This document shows positions 18,730 to 28,590 of a DNA stretch of 64,000 nucleotides, piece by piece. The stretch comes from DATATJ01 sp963789075. Its GTDB lineage: Bacteria; Acidobacteriota; Vicinamibacteria; Vicinamibacterales; CAVVIG01. Position numbers and translations under genes: made by a program. The stretch spans positions 992,001 through 1,056,000 of the forward strand of contig CAWBJQ010000014.1 in assembly GCA_963789075.1 (NCBI GenBank), read 5' to 3'. The notes under the pieces were generated by a model. That model made no database searches. It saw only the letters and a list, made by a program, of their open reading frames with translations, and had not been told where the DNA came from. Numbering within the stretch: the first letter of the stretch is position 1; each line of letters begins with the position of its first letter.

Positions 18730-20769
18730 CAGGCAACCCCTTGCGCGGACGGGCCAAGCGTGGACCGCGGAGCGCGCGATCCCGAGGAGCCGAGCTTCCC
18801 CTGAGGTGCAGGCTCGGGCAAGGTCTGGATGCCTTGCCTGTCGACGAACGTGCGATACCACAGCTCGAGGTTGAACAGGCTCCAGAGGCGATCGCCGCCC
18901 GCCGTGCGTCCGGCGGCGTGATCGTGCAGGAGCGCATCGACCGCCGCGGGATCGATGATGCCCCGCTCGCGCGCCCGCCGATCGAGCAGCACGTCGCGCA
19001 CGACATCGTTCCACCCGCCTCGCGTCCACTGCGCGAAGGGAACGGGGAATCCCATCTTGGGCCGGTTGAGGATCGAATCGGGCAGCAGGCCCTTCATCGC
19101 TTCGCGCAGCACGCGCTTGGTCGTCAGGCCCGACAGCTTCCAGGCGTCGGGCAGTCCTGCAGCGAATTCGACGAGCTTGTGATCGAGGAACGGCACGCGG
19201 CTTTCGATTGACGCCGCCATGCTCATCTGGTCCTGCTTCATGAGCAGCTCGACCAGATACGTCTTGATGTCCGCGTAGAGCAGGCGATCGAGCAGCGTGC
19301 TGCCGCCGTTCGGCGTCTCGAAGTGCGCCATGGATGCGCCGTACGCCTGGGCGCGAGTTGCGGCGTCGCGCCCTGCCGGCGAAAGCAGGCCGCGCTGATC
19401 AACCAGCCGGATCGATGCGAAGTTGTCGAAGAACATCGACTCGGGCGAACGGTCCATCGCGAGGAACGACCGCCGGCGCGTACCGGCCCAGCGCAGCCGG
19501 CAGCTTCGGGACAAGGCCGGTCGCGATCGCGTCGCGCATCGCCCCCGGCACGACACGCTCGTAGATCGTGCCCGCCCGCCAGTTCCACGCCGCGCGCAGG
19601 TACTTGCCGTAGCCGGCCAGCAGCTCGTCGCTGCCTTCGCCTGTCAGGACGACGGTGACGTGCTGCCGGGCGAGCGCAGAGACGAAGTAGAGCGGCACGC
19701 TCGACGGGTGCGCAATCGGCTCGTCCTCGTGCCAGACCAGCTTCGGCAGCGCGCCGAAGAAATCGTGGTCGTCGATCACGATCTCGTGCGCGTCGGCGCT
19801 GAATCGCCACGGCGACTTCGCGCGCGTACTCCAGCTCGTTGAACGCCCGATCCTTGAACGCGACCGAGAAGGTCTGCAGCGGTCGATCGATCATGCGCGC
19901 CATGAGCGCCGCGATGGCGCTGCTGTCGATGCCGCCGGAGAGAAACATGCCGAGCGGCACGTCGCTCATCAGCCGCAGGCGCACCGATTCTTCGAGCAGA
20001 TCGCGGAACTGTCCGACGACGTCCTGATCACGGCGGTCTGAAGACCCGCGCTACGACGTTCTCGGTCGTGGCGCAGGGCTTCAGCCCTGCCCGGCACATC
20101 CCAGTACTGTTGAATCGTCGTCTTGCCGTGCTCGAAAATCAGCCGGTGACCGGGCAGCAGCTTGTGGACACCGCGGAACATCGTTTCGGCGCCCGAGAGG
20201 TAGCGCGTGCTGAGGAGCTCGGGTAATGCCGCGGTGTTCGGCTCCGGCGTCGAATCAGATCGCTCGCGAGCAGCGCCTTGATCTCCGATCCGAAGAGCAG
20301 CGTGTCGCCCGCGCGCGCCCAGTACAGCGGCTTGATGCCAAGACGATCGCGAACCAGCAGCAGCCGCCGCTTCGGCGCGTCCCAGAGCGCGAACGCAAAC
20401 ATGCCGCGGAAGCCGCTGCACGCAGTCGTCGCCCCACTCTTCGTAGCGCGTGGACGATCGTCTCGGTGTCCGACTTCGTGCGGTATTGATGGCCGCGCGC
20501 TTCGAGCTCGCGCCGGATCGTCCGCGTGGTTGTAGATTTCGCCGTTGAAGACGACCCAGATCGCTGCCGTCCTCGTTGGAGAGCGGCTGCTGCCCGGTGC
20601 TCAGATCGACGATGCTCAGGCGGCGGTGGGCGAGGGCGGCGTGCTCGTCGCAGTGCAGCCCCGCCTCGTCCGGCCCGCGATGCGTGATGACGTCGCGCAT
20701 CCGCCGCGCGCGCGCCGGCGCGTCGCGATCCAGCCCGTCGACGGCGACCAGTCCCGCAATGCCGCACAT
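18729..20769 (-). CDS. asparagine-synthetase-type amidotransferase, downstream copy (many frameshifts)
   Basis: Pieces in successive frames together give a complete protein of about 680 residues: N-terminal glutaminase domain starting MCGIAGLVAVDG (Cys2 nucleophile), THRGPDEAG, FNGEIYN, then the synthetase domain with FLSGGIDSSAIAALM (PP-loop), LTGEGSDELLAGYGKY and PFLDHKLVEFA, FPVPFAQW. Such proteins in exosortase loci (TIGR03108-like) amidate acidic sugars of the polymer using glutamine. At least six shifts are needed; those I could resolve are single extra bases, for example near 19820 and 19475. A repeat element (20033-20090) adds an in-frame segment. Either badly sequenced or a decaying gene. 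Confidence 0.75.
20033..20090. repeat. palindromic repeat pair inside the amidotransferase gene
   Basis: Two palindromes stand side by side: GCGGTCTGAAGACCCGC (20033-20049) and GCAGGGCTTCAGCCCTGC (20073-20090). They interrupt the region between QQYWDVPG and the helices before the PP-loop, where homologues need no such segment, so they look inserted. The reading frame stays open through them. Confidence 0.7.
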
Positions 20770-20771
20770 GA

Positions 20772-22704
20772 CTACGCTGCCACTCCCGCTGTCGCCCGCT
20801 GACGGGCGCCGTGTCCCGATCCGTCGGCGAACTGCTCTGAACCACAGCTCGAGCATCACCAGGCTCCACAGCCGGTGGCGGTGATCGCTCGCGCCGTCGC
20901 GATGCTCGCGCCACAGCCGCGCCACCGATCGATCGTCGAAGATGCCGCGCTCGCTTGAACCGCCCGTCGAGCAGCAGGCTGTCCACCATCGGCGCCAGCG
21001 GACCGCGCAGCCAGCCGCCGATCGGCGCGTCGAACCCGTGCTTCGGGCGATCGATGATCGCATGCCGGCAGCCGCTGCTCGAGCAGCCGCCGCAGCAGAT
21101 ACTTGCTCTGGCCGTTCTTCAGCTTGAGCGGCGTCGGCACGGTCGCCGCGAATTCGAGGAGCTTGTGATCGAGCAGCGGCACGCGCGCTTCGAGCGACAC
21201 GGCCATGCTCATCTTGTCGACCTTGGTCAGGATGTCGTCGACCAGGTACGTCTTCACGTCGACGTACAGCGCGCGGTCGAGCGGATCGCTCGACGAGCAC
21301 GCCTCGTACGCCGCGCGGAAACCGACGAACGGATCGGCGTCGCGAACACTCGGCGGCGAAGTCGCGCGAGTACAGCGCGCTCGCGCGTCTGGCCGTCGAA
21401 CAGGCCATAGGCGTGCTTGCGCGCGCACGCGTCGGCGGGCGACAGCGCCAGATGGCGCAGCGATCGCGCGCCTTTGACGCGCGAGCGGGAGGCCCCCGGC
21501 GAGCCGTCCGGCCACGCGGCCCGCCACCGGACCCAGCCAGCGACGCGCCGTCGCCTTCCCATTGCTCGACGCGGTGGCGCGCGTAGCCGGCCCACAACTC
21601 GTCGCCGCCGTCGCCCGACAGCGCCACCGTGACGCGCTCGCGCGCCGCCTTCGACACGTAATACGTCGGCACCGCCGACGAGTCGGCGAACGGCTCGTCG
21701 AAGTGCCACGCCAGCTTCGGCAGCAGGTCGACGATGTCCGGCTGCACGATCTTCTCGACGACTCCGCGCCGAGATGCGTGCGCGACCGTCCGCGCGTACT
21801 CCAGCTCGTTGAATCCGTGCTCGTCGAATCCGACCGACGTCGTCAGCACGCGCGACGGGCAGTGTTCGACCATCGCGGCCACGACGGCGCTCGAGTCGAT
21901 GCCGCCGGAGAGGAAGGCGCCGAGCGGCACGTCCGCGAGCAGGCGCAGGCGGACCGATTCGCTGACGAGCGCGTCGAGCTGCTCGAGATAGTCCGTCTTC
22001 ACGCGACGGATCGCCGTCGCCCGTGAACGTCAGATCCCAGTAGCGGCGCACCGAGACGCGATCGTGCTCGGCGACGAGCAGGTGGCCCGGCGGCAGCTTC
22101 CAGACGTCCGCGGTACATCGTCCGCGGGACACGGGACGTACTGCAGCGCGAGGTAGGCGTCGAGCGCCTCGGGACTCCAGGCGCGCGGGACGTCCGGATC
22201 CTCGAGGAGCGATTTGATCTCCGATCCGAACGTCACGCCGGACGTCGTGAGGCTGTAGTAGAGCGGCTTGACGCCGAGCGCGATCGCGCACGAGCAGCAG
22301 CCGGCGGCGCGGCTCGTCCCAGAGCGCGAAGCGCGAACATCCCGCGGAAGCGCTCGACCGCGCGGTCGCCCCATTGCTCGTACGCGTGGACGATGACCTC
22401 GGTGTCGGTGTGCGTGCGGAAACGATGGCCGAACGCCTCGAGCTCGGAGCGGATCTCGGCGAAGTTGTAGATCTCGCCGTTGAAGATCACCCAGATGGTG
22501 CTGGTCCTCGTTCGCCAGCGGCTGGTCGCCGGTGGAGAGATCGATGATGCTCAGCCGGCGATGTCCGAGGCCGATGCCGGCGCCGACGTAGAAGCCGTCT
22601 GCGTCGGGACCGCGGTGCGTGACGACGGCCGTCATCGCCGTGAGCTGCTCGCGATCGATCGGACTTGCCGGGTCGAAGTTGAACTTGCCTGCGATGCCGC
22701 ACAT
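20772..22704 (-). CDS. asparagine-synthetase-type amidotransferase, upstream copy (many frameshifts)
   Basis: As for the copy downstream, the fragments make one full-length protein of about 640 residues: MCGIAGKFNFDPASPI (Cys2), THRGPDADG, FNGEIYNFAEIRSELEAFG, FLSGGIDSSAVVAAM, LSGDGGDELWAGYARH, PLLDHKLLEF. Extra single bases can be placed near 22495, 22330, 22285 and 22115 by comparing with the expected residues, and more follow. The stop I infer is TAG 20772-20774, two bases before the next ATG. Without a shift near the end, the last frame runs straight into the next gene. The two copies are clearly different in sequence, so this is an old duplication or two distinct amidotransferases. Confidence 0.75.
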
Positions 22705-22705
22705 A

Positions 22706-23849
22706 TCAGGATGCCGCCAGCTGGGGTTGGCCGGCGGCGACGACGCCGCGGCGGGTGAGCTCCGTCAGGTAGAGCGCCTTCGAACGCGGCGACCATGCGG
22801 TCGAATGAGTAGCGCGCTTCGGCGTGCGCGCGCGCCGTCTCGCCCAAGCGCGTCGCGAACGGCGGATTCGCCATCAGCCGGCACAGCTCGATCCGCGAGC
22901 GCGTGCGGATCGCCCGCCGGCACCAGGAGTCCGGTATGGCCGCTCGTCGATCAGCTCGGGAATGCCGCCGACGCTGCGACGCCACGATCGGCATGCCGGC
23001 CGCCATCGCTTCGAGCACCGCGTTCGGGAAACGCCTCCGAGCGCGACGGCAGGACGAAGATGTCGTTCGCCGCCAGGCACGCGCTCACATCGTCCTGGTG
23101 GCCGAGAAAGGTGATCGCGCTGCGACAGGCCCTGCGCGAGTGCGCGCGCCCTGAGCGGCTCGAGCTCGGAGCCGCTACCGACGAGCTCGAACAGCGCATC
23201 GGGAAAGCGCCGCAGCACGATCGGAATCGCGTCCAGCAGCACGTCGTGCCCTTTTTGCGGGCGCAGGTTCGCCACGACCACGACCTTGCGCAGCACGTCG
23301 CGGCCGCGCCGTGGTCGAAACTGCTGACAGTCGATGCCGTTGGGCACCACGGCGATCTTTCTCGCCGGCACGCGCTCGAGCTGCAGCCGATCGGCGGCCG
23401 CGCGCGAGTTGGCGATGACCTTGTGCGCGAATGCGTACGACGCTCGCTGGGCGACGATCTCGGCCGGCGTCTTGTCGGGATTGATCTCGCGGCGATTCGC
23501 GATGCGCACTGGCACGCCGCCCAACGCGGCGCTCGGTTGTCCGAAAAGATTGGCCGCCATCTCCGCCGTGTGCACGACCGCGATGCGACGCTCGCGGCAC
23601 CATCGGGCGAACGCCCACGCCTGCCGAAACGTGGCCGGCCCCTCGAAGGCTCACGACAGGAAATGCGGTGACGGATGCCGCCGCGTCGGCGGCACGCTCG
23701 AACCACGGCCCGTGCGTGCGAAAGGAAGCCACGTGCACCGTCCAGCGCTTCGGATCCAGCCGGCGCACAAGCTCGATCATCTGGCGCTCGGTGCCGCCCG
23801 GTTCGAAGCTGGTCAACACGATCGCGATCGGGATCGCACGTCCAGCCAC
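22706..23849 (-). CDS. glycosyltransferase family 4 (frameshifted)
   Basis: The fragments give a GT-B enzyme of about 380 residues: IAIVLTSFEPGGTERQMIEL at the start, then HTAEMAANLFGQ, IAVVPNGIDCQQF, VVVANLRPQKGHDVLLDA, ITFLGHQDDV, LPSRSEAFP and LEAMAAGMPIVAS with the donor-binding Glu pair, ending LAAS at TGA 22706. It resembles the second XrtA-locus glycosyltransferase (TIGR03088). GTG 23849 is preferred; GTG 23864 would be almost on the predicted transcription start. At least six indels are present between 22780 and 23660. The stop is one base from the amidotransferase ATG (TGATATG). Confidence 0.75.
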
Positions 23850-23875
23850 ATCAATAACGCTCACATCACCATCTG

Positions 23876-23891
23876 AGCAAGGCGGGTGCCA
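23876..23891 (-). promoter_or_regulatory. sigma-54 promoter inside the operon
   Basis: Minus-strand TGGCACCCGCCTTGCT matches the full consensus TGGCAC-N5-TTGCT. It lies in the 130-base gap between the heparinase-like gene and the glycosyltransferase at 22706, so the lower part of the operon has its own promoter. Confidence 0.65.
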
Positions 23892-23994
23892 CAAAAGTTC
23901 CGGAAAAGCGCCGAGATCTTCCTCAGCGCGCGAGCGATCCGGCGCGAAGTGGAAGCAGAGGTCCGGACAATGGAAGGGAATTGTCCATCGCGAC

Positions 23995-26715
23995 TCAGGA
24001 CGTGAAGCGTCGACGGAGCGAGCTCGTGCGCGGGGTTGTCCGGCGCTCGCCTGCGATCGCCTGCTCGACGCCGGCGACGACCAGCGTCGCTCCGAATGCC
24101 GGCCCAGCTATCCGCGCCTCTACGTCTTCGAGGCCGTGGCTCGCACGGATGCCGTTCATATCGAGGTGCAGGTCGGGCACGACGCCGGGAAGCGCGAGCT
24201 GCACGCCGTGCCTGAATGACGACCGCACGACCGAGCCGTCGACCAGGGCGACGCGGGTCATCCGCTCACCGTCGGCGATTCGACAGAACAACATGCGCGC
24301 GTCGGTTTCGAGTTCGCCGACACGCCACGTACGTGCCGGGCCGACACGCAGGTCGACCCCTGCCGGGGTATTTCCCAGGGGCGGAGCGATGTTTTCGCCC
24401 GCGTCTTCCGCGGCCGGCTCGGCCAGGATCAGATAATCGATCGACGACCGCCGCGTGACGCGTACCGCCATCGAATGCGCGAGCACGCCGGCTTCGGCCC
24501 ACACCGGCAGCACGTCCACTCCGTTAACAGGGTTGTCCTGATTCAGACCGAAGACGCTGACGATCCACAACGGCGCGCTGCCACGCCGCGTGAGACGAAT
24601 GGTCGTCGCCGGCTCGAGCCTGCCGTAAACGGGCGCGTGCCATCCAAGACCCGTGTCGCGATCGCCGCTGAAGCGTCCGACGACAGCCTGCGTGGTGTGG
24701 AGGGACACGCACTGCGGGCCGGCGATTAGCCGCGCACCGTCTGCAGCAGGCTCGACGTGCCACCGCGGATCGATGTGCCAGTGCACGGCGGCAACATGCG
24801 GCTCGACGCGGCGCAAATCGGATTCGCTGACGAGATCGGCGACGATGAGCAGGTCGCCGTGCAGTACGAGCACGTGCCGGCGGTGCTCCAACGGCCGGTA
24901 GCCGTCGTGCGCGCCATCGAAATAGTCGAAGCCGCCGTTCACGCGCCAGCGGCGCACCGTGCCGTTGGCGGTCGTCGCCCAGTGAAACGGTCCGCGCGGC
25001 ATCGACTGGTTGCGGTCGTCGAGCACGAGCGTGTTGTGGAGCGCGGTCGATCGCAGGCGATCCCGAAGATCTGCGTCGATGGTGTAGCAGCCGGTGCCGG
25101 AATCGATCAGCAACGGCAGACCGCGTACGGTGAACGCCAGCGACAAGGCGTCGGCGTGCGCGTGGCCTCCGTTCCGGTACCCGTGCGGGCCGCCGTCGAC
25201 GACGAGGTGATCGCCAGCAGGCGAGCGCGACACGAAATAACCGGTGTCGGGCAGCGCCGCCGACGCGACGGCGTCGGCGATCGGCGCGTGACGTGACGTG
25301 TCGAGCGCACGGGCGAGCGCCGGATGGGCGAGCAGCCAGAACGGCTCTTCCGGCGTCGGTCCGACGCGCAGGTCGGGTTGTCCGAGCAGTGCGGCGGCGG
25401 ACGCGAGGCTGTCGCGCCAGTCGTCGGCGGCACGGCCGGCGATCGGCATCAGCGCGCCCCCGTCATCGTCGCCAATGTGGGCGGCGCGGCCGTCGTCGTC
25501 GGCGAGAATCCGGGCTGCCGCGGCGAGCTTGCCTGCCGCGCGCTGGAATAGCGGTTCGACCGGGTCCTCGGTGATGCGCGCGATTGCCAGCGCCAGGAGA
25601 TAGAAATCGAGCGCGTATCGGTGATAGTGCGTAGACCGCTCGCAGTGGCCGCCGTCGGCGGCAATTTGTCGCTCGGTTTCGGCGACGAGTATCTGGCGGC
25701 CGATCGCCTCGCGCCGTGGGCTGCGCGCCAACTCCGGGAGGGCGCGGCCCGCCACGTACAGCGCCAGCGCTTCGCCGAGCAGGTGCGTGTTGGGGCTGAA
25801 GTAATGCGAGAGGTTGTATTCGACGTGGGTCAGCTGACGATCGAGGCCGAGTAGCAGATCGACGGTCCAGGCCGCTGCCCCGCCGGTGTCCGGGACACGC
25901 AGGTCGGTCCCGACGGGCTCGGCTTGTGCTGGACCCTCGGCGAAGAAATGGAGCGCCCACATCCAGGAGAGCGACCGGAGCGCGAGCTCCAGCATGCTCG
26001 CCCAGTTCACGCCGATGAGCGGCGGGTTCGCGTCCATCCAGCTGGCCAGCTCGGACAGGCAACGCCTTCGGTACCGCGTATCGCCCGTCAGCCAGAACGC
26101 ACGGCCGAGCGCCAGCCAGTGCTGATGGCGATTCAGCTCCCAGATGATCTTGTGATCGCCGAATGCAGGATCGAGATACGGCACGTCAGCCCAGAACAAC
26201 CGCGGGGCCCGGCGGGCATGAACCGGATCGAGGTGCCAATCGATCGCGGCCGCTAAAAACACGCCACCACGGTGGAGCGCGTCCTCCGTGACCTCTGTGG
26301 CGGAGAGTTGGGCAGCGCGATCAAATCGCAGCCCTCGATAACCCAACAGATCGTAGTCGCCGTCGAGCAGGCGGTCGCCGCGTGCCGCGGCGTTACGGGC
26401 GCTGTCGGGGAACTCGCTCCAGATCCGATGATGCACGGTGGGGCGGAGCGCGGGGGCGATCACGAATCGAGTCTGGCGCGTCGCAAAATGCGTGGAGAGC
26501 GCGCGATGCGCGTCCTGCCAGCGGCGATCGCGGAGCGCCGTTCGCGCCAGATCGAGTGCTGGCGTCCGCGCCAGGCGCGGGAGCAACTCTCGCCGATCCC
26601 ATCGTGCCGGGATCACAGAGGCGCGGAGCCGCTGGCAAACCGTCCGACCCGCTGCGCGCGTCCGCCAGTGCAGCTCGCCGCGATCCATGCGAGCAATACG
26701 AGCGAGGACGCCCAT
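23995..26715 (-). CDS. heparinase II/III-family polysaccharide lyase-like protein
   Basis: 906 residues. The N-terminal half is an alpha-barrel (IIWELNRHQHWLALGRAFWLTGD, NPPLIGVNWASMLELALR, YNLSHYFSPNTHLLGEALAL), the C-terminal half a beta-sandwich with GGPHGYRNGGHAHADALSLAF and the conserved His pair, all typical of Hepar_II_III proteins. Such enzymes cleave uronic-acid-containing polymers by beta-elimination and are common in exosortase polysaccharide loci. No signal peptide is seen at ATG 26715, which overlaps the upstream stop (TGATG), so its location is unclear. Two or three DLRVG-type segments (24338, 25358, 25889) look like repeat insertions in surface loops. An uninterrupted frame continues to 27864 but covers the upstream gene and is spurious there. 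Confidence 0.82.
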   Translation of the reverse strand: MGVLARIARMDRGELHWRTRAAGRTVCQRLRASVIPARWDRRELLPRLARTPALDLARTALRDRRWQDAHRALSTHFATRQTRFVIAPALRPTVHHRIWSEFPDSARNAAARGDRLLDGDYDLLGYRGLRFDRAAQLSATEVTEDALHRGGVFLAAAIDWHLDPVHARRAPRLFWADVPYLDPAFGDHKIIWELNRHQHWLALGRAFWLTGDTRYRRRCLSELASWMDANPPLIGVNWASMLELALRSLSWMWALHFFAEGPAQAEPVGTDLRVPDTGGAAAWTVDLLLGLDRQLTHVEYNLSHYFSPNTHLLGEALALYVAGRALPELARSPRREAIGRQILVAETERQIAADGGHCERSTHYHRYALDFYLLALAIARITEDPVEPLFQRAAGKLAAAARILADDDGRAAHIGDDDGGALMPIAGRAADDWRDSLASAAALLGQPDLRVGPTPEEPFWLLAHPALARALDTSRHAPIADAVASAALPDTGYFVSRSPAGDHLVVDGGPHGYRNGGHAHADALSLAFTVRGLPLLIDSGTGCYTIDADLRDRLRSTALHNTLVLDDRNQSMPRGPFHWATTANGTVRRWRVNGGFDYFDGAHDGYRPLEHRRHVLVLHGDLLIVADLVSESDLRRVEPHVAAVHWHIDPRWHVEPAADGARLIAGPQCVSLHTTQAVVGRFSGDRDTGLGWHAPVYGRLEPATTIRLTRRGSAPLWIVSVFGLNQDNPVNGVDVLPVWAEAGVLAHSMAVRVTRRSSIDYLILAEPAAEDAGENIAPPLGNTPAGVDLRVGPARTWRVGELETDARMLFCRIADGERMTRVALVDGSVVRSSFRHGVQLALPGVVPDLHLDMNGIRASHGLEDVEARIAGPAFGATLVVAGVEQAIAGERRTTPRTSSLRRRFTS
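24338..24362. repeat. interspersed palindromic repeat, copy 2
   Basis: GGGCCGACACGCAGGTCGAC and flank, read as VDLRVGP in the heparinase-like gene. Same family as 17315. Confidence 0.75.
25358..25378. repeat. interspersed palindromic repeat, copy 3
   Basis: GGTCCGACGCGCAGGTCGGG, read in the heparinase-like gene as PDLRVGP. It keeps the core CGCAGGTCG of the family. Confidence 0.65.
25889..25915. repeat. interspersed palindromic repeat, copy 4
   Basis: CGGGACACGCAGGTCGGTCC, read as GTDLRVPDTG in a linker-like Ala/Pro-rich stretch of the heparinase-like protein. Confidence 0.65.
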
Positions 26716-27851
26716 CACGGGTGGCGGTTCCCTGCTGGCTGCCTCGAGATGGGGCGTTCCATCGCGGAGGGCACCTGTTTTCTCACCTTCAGAACATCCC
26801 GATACGCCTGCAGCCACCGCTCGCGAACGACTCCCCATGTGTAGGCCTGGCACGTCGCGAATGCGGCGCGCGTAAGCTGGATCGCGAGCGCAGGCTCGTC
26901 CAGCAGCCGAAGTACATGCGCCGCGAGCGTCGTGTCGCCGTTGATCGGCGCCAGCAGTCCGTGGACGCCGTTTGTGAGGATCGCTGGCACGCCGCCCGCG
27001 TCGGTCGAGACGACCGGCAGCCCGCTGGCGTAGGCCTCGATGACCGATGTCGGCATATTGTCGATATTCGGGCTCTGGATGTAGATGTCGTGCTCGGCAT
27101 AGAACGCGGCGATCTCGTCCGGTTTCACGCTGCCGGCAAACGTCACGTGGCGCAGACCGAGAGCCGCGACCAGCGCGCGCAGCGATGTCTCTTCCTCGCC
27201 CGCGCCGACCAGCGTGAGCGTCGCGTCCGGCCAGCGGTTCTGGACCAGACGAAACGCGCGGACCGTGCACGCGACGTTGTACAGGCTGTCGAAATTCCGT
27301 GTCGATACCAGGCGCGGCCGAAGCGGCTCCCGCCTGCGGAATCGGAAGCGCTCGAGATCGACGAGGTTCGGAATGACCTCGGCGCCAATCCCGAACGTGC
27401 CGAATACCTCGACGAGAAATCGCGACGGCACGACGTTCTTGTCGACGCGCGCGATGGTGGCGCGCGCGATCGCCGACCGGCTCAAGTGATCGGGCGCTTC
27501 GCCGCTGCGGTAATTGAGCACAACCGGGCGTCCCAGCAGGCGCGCGGCAACAATGGCCGGCAGAGGCGCTAGCAGGAACGAGGCATAGGACGCCGAGAAG
27601 ACGTGCACCACGTCGGCACCGCGCAGCTCGCGCAGGAGCAGCGGAACATAGGTGAGCTCGGTTGCGATTGTGCGCGCGTATTTGACGCCGATGGCCGCGC
27701 GGAACGGACGAGGCGGCAAGGGGTTCACCGGTACCAACCACGCCTCGACATCGGGGTCGCCGCGCCACGCCTGCAATAACCGATCGGCTTGCACCGCCTG
27801 TCCGCCGAGAATTCTCAGCGACGGCGCGACGATCGCAACCTTCAGCCGCAC
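26715..27851 (-). CDS. glycosyltransferase family 4, first gene of the lower polysaccharide operon
   Basis: 378 residues with the GT-B plan: start VAIVAPSLRILGGQAVQAD, a glycine-rich acceptor loop, VVHVFSASYASF, VIPNLVDLERF, then the donor domain LTLVGAGEEETSLR, DIYIQSPNIDNMPTSVIEA and GLPVVSTDAGG. It transfers an activated sugar to the growing repeat unit at the inner face of the membrane. GTG 27851 is the start that fits the family N terminus; a GTG at 27923 adds unrelated residues and would lie upstream of the sigma-54 promoter at 27865-27880. Eight genes follow on the same strand, mostly with overlapping or nearly touching ends. Confidence 0.85.
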   Translation of the reverse strand: MRLKVAIVAPSLRILGGQAVQADRLLQAWRGDPDVEAWLVPVNPLPPRPFRAAIGVKYARTIATELTYVPLLLRELRGADVVHVFSASYASFLLAPLPAIVAARLLGRPVVLNYRSGEAPDHLSRSAIARATIARVDKNVVPSRFLVEVFGTFGIGAEVIPNLVDLERFRFRRREPLRPRLVSTRNFDSLYNVACTVRAFRLVQNRWPDATLTLVGAGEEETSLRALVAALGLRHVTFAGSVKPDEIAAFYAEHDIYIQSPNIDNMPTSVIEAYASGLPVVSTDAGGVPAILTNGVHGLLAPINGDTTLAAHVLRLLDEPALAIQLTRAAFATCQAYTWGVVRERWLQAYRDVLKVRKQVPSAMERPISRQPAGNRHP

Positions 27852-27864
27852 TGATCTGACACAA

Positions 27865-27880
27865 AGCAAACGACGCGCCG
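27865..27880 (-). promoter_or_regulatory. sigma-54 promoter of the lower polysaccharide operon
   Basis: Minus-strand CGGCGCGTCGTTTGCT, GG-N10-GC with TTGC at -12. Its -12 element ends 14 bases before the GTG at 27851. Confidence 0.6.
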
Positions 27881-28574
27881 CGAGCTCGAGCGTGTCAGCA
27901 ATCCGTACACAACATGTGGCCACTCAGCGGAGCCGGCGAGTGATTCGATACAAACAGGCGCGAAGACGACTGAGCTGTTACCGGTTACGTTCATGCAAAT
28001 TTAGAAATTCAGGCCTGAATAGCAGGCAGGAAGGCCTTGGTGTGTAAAACAGTCGATATAGACCAGTTGTATTCACCTACGTCATGCGATCACGAGGCGC
28101 CCGGACGAAACCGAAACGCATTCTTCTCTAGGATTTCAGCCATTTCCAACAATTGGACGGATCCTTGCCATCAACGATGTCGGCGAGTCGGCAAGTCCAG
28201 CCGCTTCCTTTACTCATTCCGTCTCAGAGCAAGACTCGGGCGGTGAGTCACAACCTCAGCGTTATTCGGAGGCGTCGTGCGGAGATCTATGTCCGGTGCG
28301 TGGCTGGTCGCGCGGTCGCGCGCCTGTTCGGCGCTTGTCCTTCATCGCGGTCGATGCGCATCCCGGCACGGGCGCGCATCGCAGGCTCAATGCGATCCAA
28401 ATCATCAACACACGCGACAGTCAACAACACGCCGTCGGGTCACGGGCGCTGCTCGAGGTCTTCCACGTCAATGTGCGGAAGGCATGAATTACAAAACGGT
28501 CGATCGCTTTCAGTTTCGTGATCGGTCCGTGGTGTCGTCTGGCGTTTTTGCTTTAGATATCGACAGTTTTGGTG
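27881..28574. other. long non-coding divergent control region
   Basis: Nearly 700 bases lie between two diverging sigma-54 promoters (27865-27880 minus, 28575-28590 plus). The short open frames in it share no start signals or protein-like composition. It contains a perfect 14-bp palindrome ATTCAGGCCTGAAT (28007-28020) and a direct repeat, TAAAACAGTCGAT (28045-28057) and CAAAACGGTCGAT (28492-28504). The second copy stands about 70 bases upstream of the plus-strand promoter, as expected of an activator site. A small RNA cannot be excluded. Confidence 0.5.
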
Positions 28575-28590
28575 TGGCCGGCTCTTTGCG
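28575..28590 (+). promoter_or_regulatory. sigma-54 promoter of the DNRLRE-EEP gene
   Basis: TGGCCGGCTCTTTGCG, with GG and GC ten bases apart and TTTGC at -12. The start of transcription would be near 28601, leaving a leader of about 110 bases before ATG 28713. Confidence 0.6.

Noticed and set aside
19969..22002. A continuous frame joining both amidotransferases as one fusion protein
   Set aside because: It contains an internal MCGIAG start with the catalytic cysteine and several low-quality stretches; the join comes from frameshifts.
23995..27864. A single open frame of almost 1300 codons on the minus strand
   Set aside because: Its first third covers the glycosyltransferase gene at 26715-27851 in another frame; only the part from ATG 26715 has lyase features.
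28037..28521. Several overlapping short frames in the 28 kb gap
   Set aside because: No ribosome sites, no conserved motifs and mutually overlapping; treated as non-coding.
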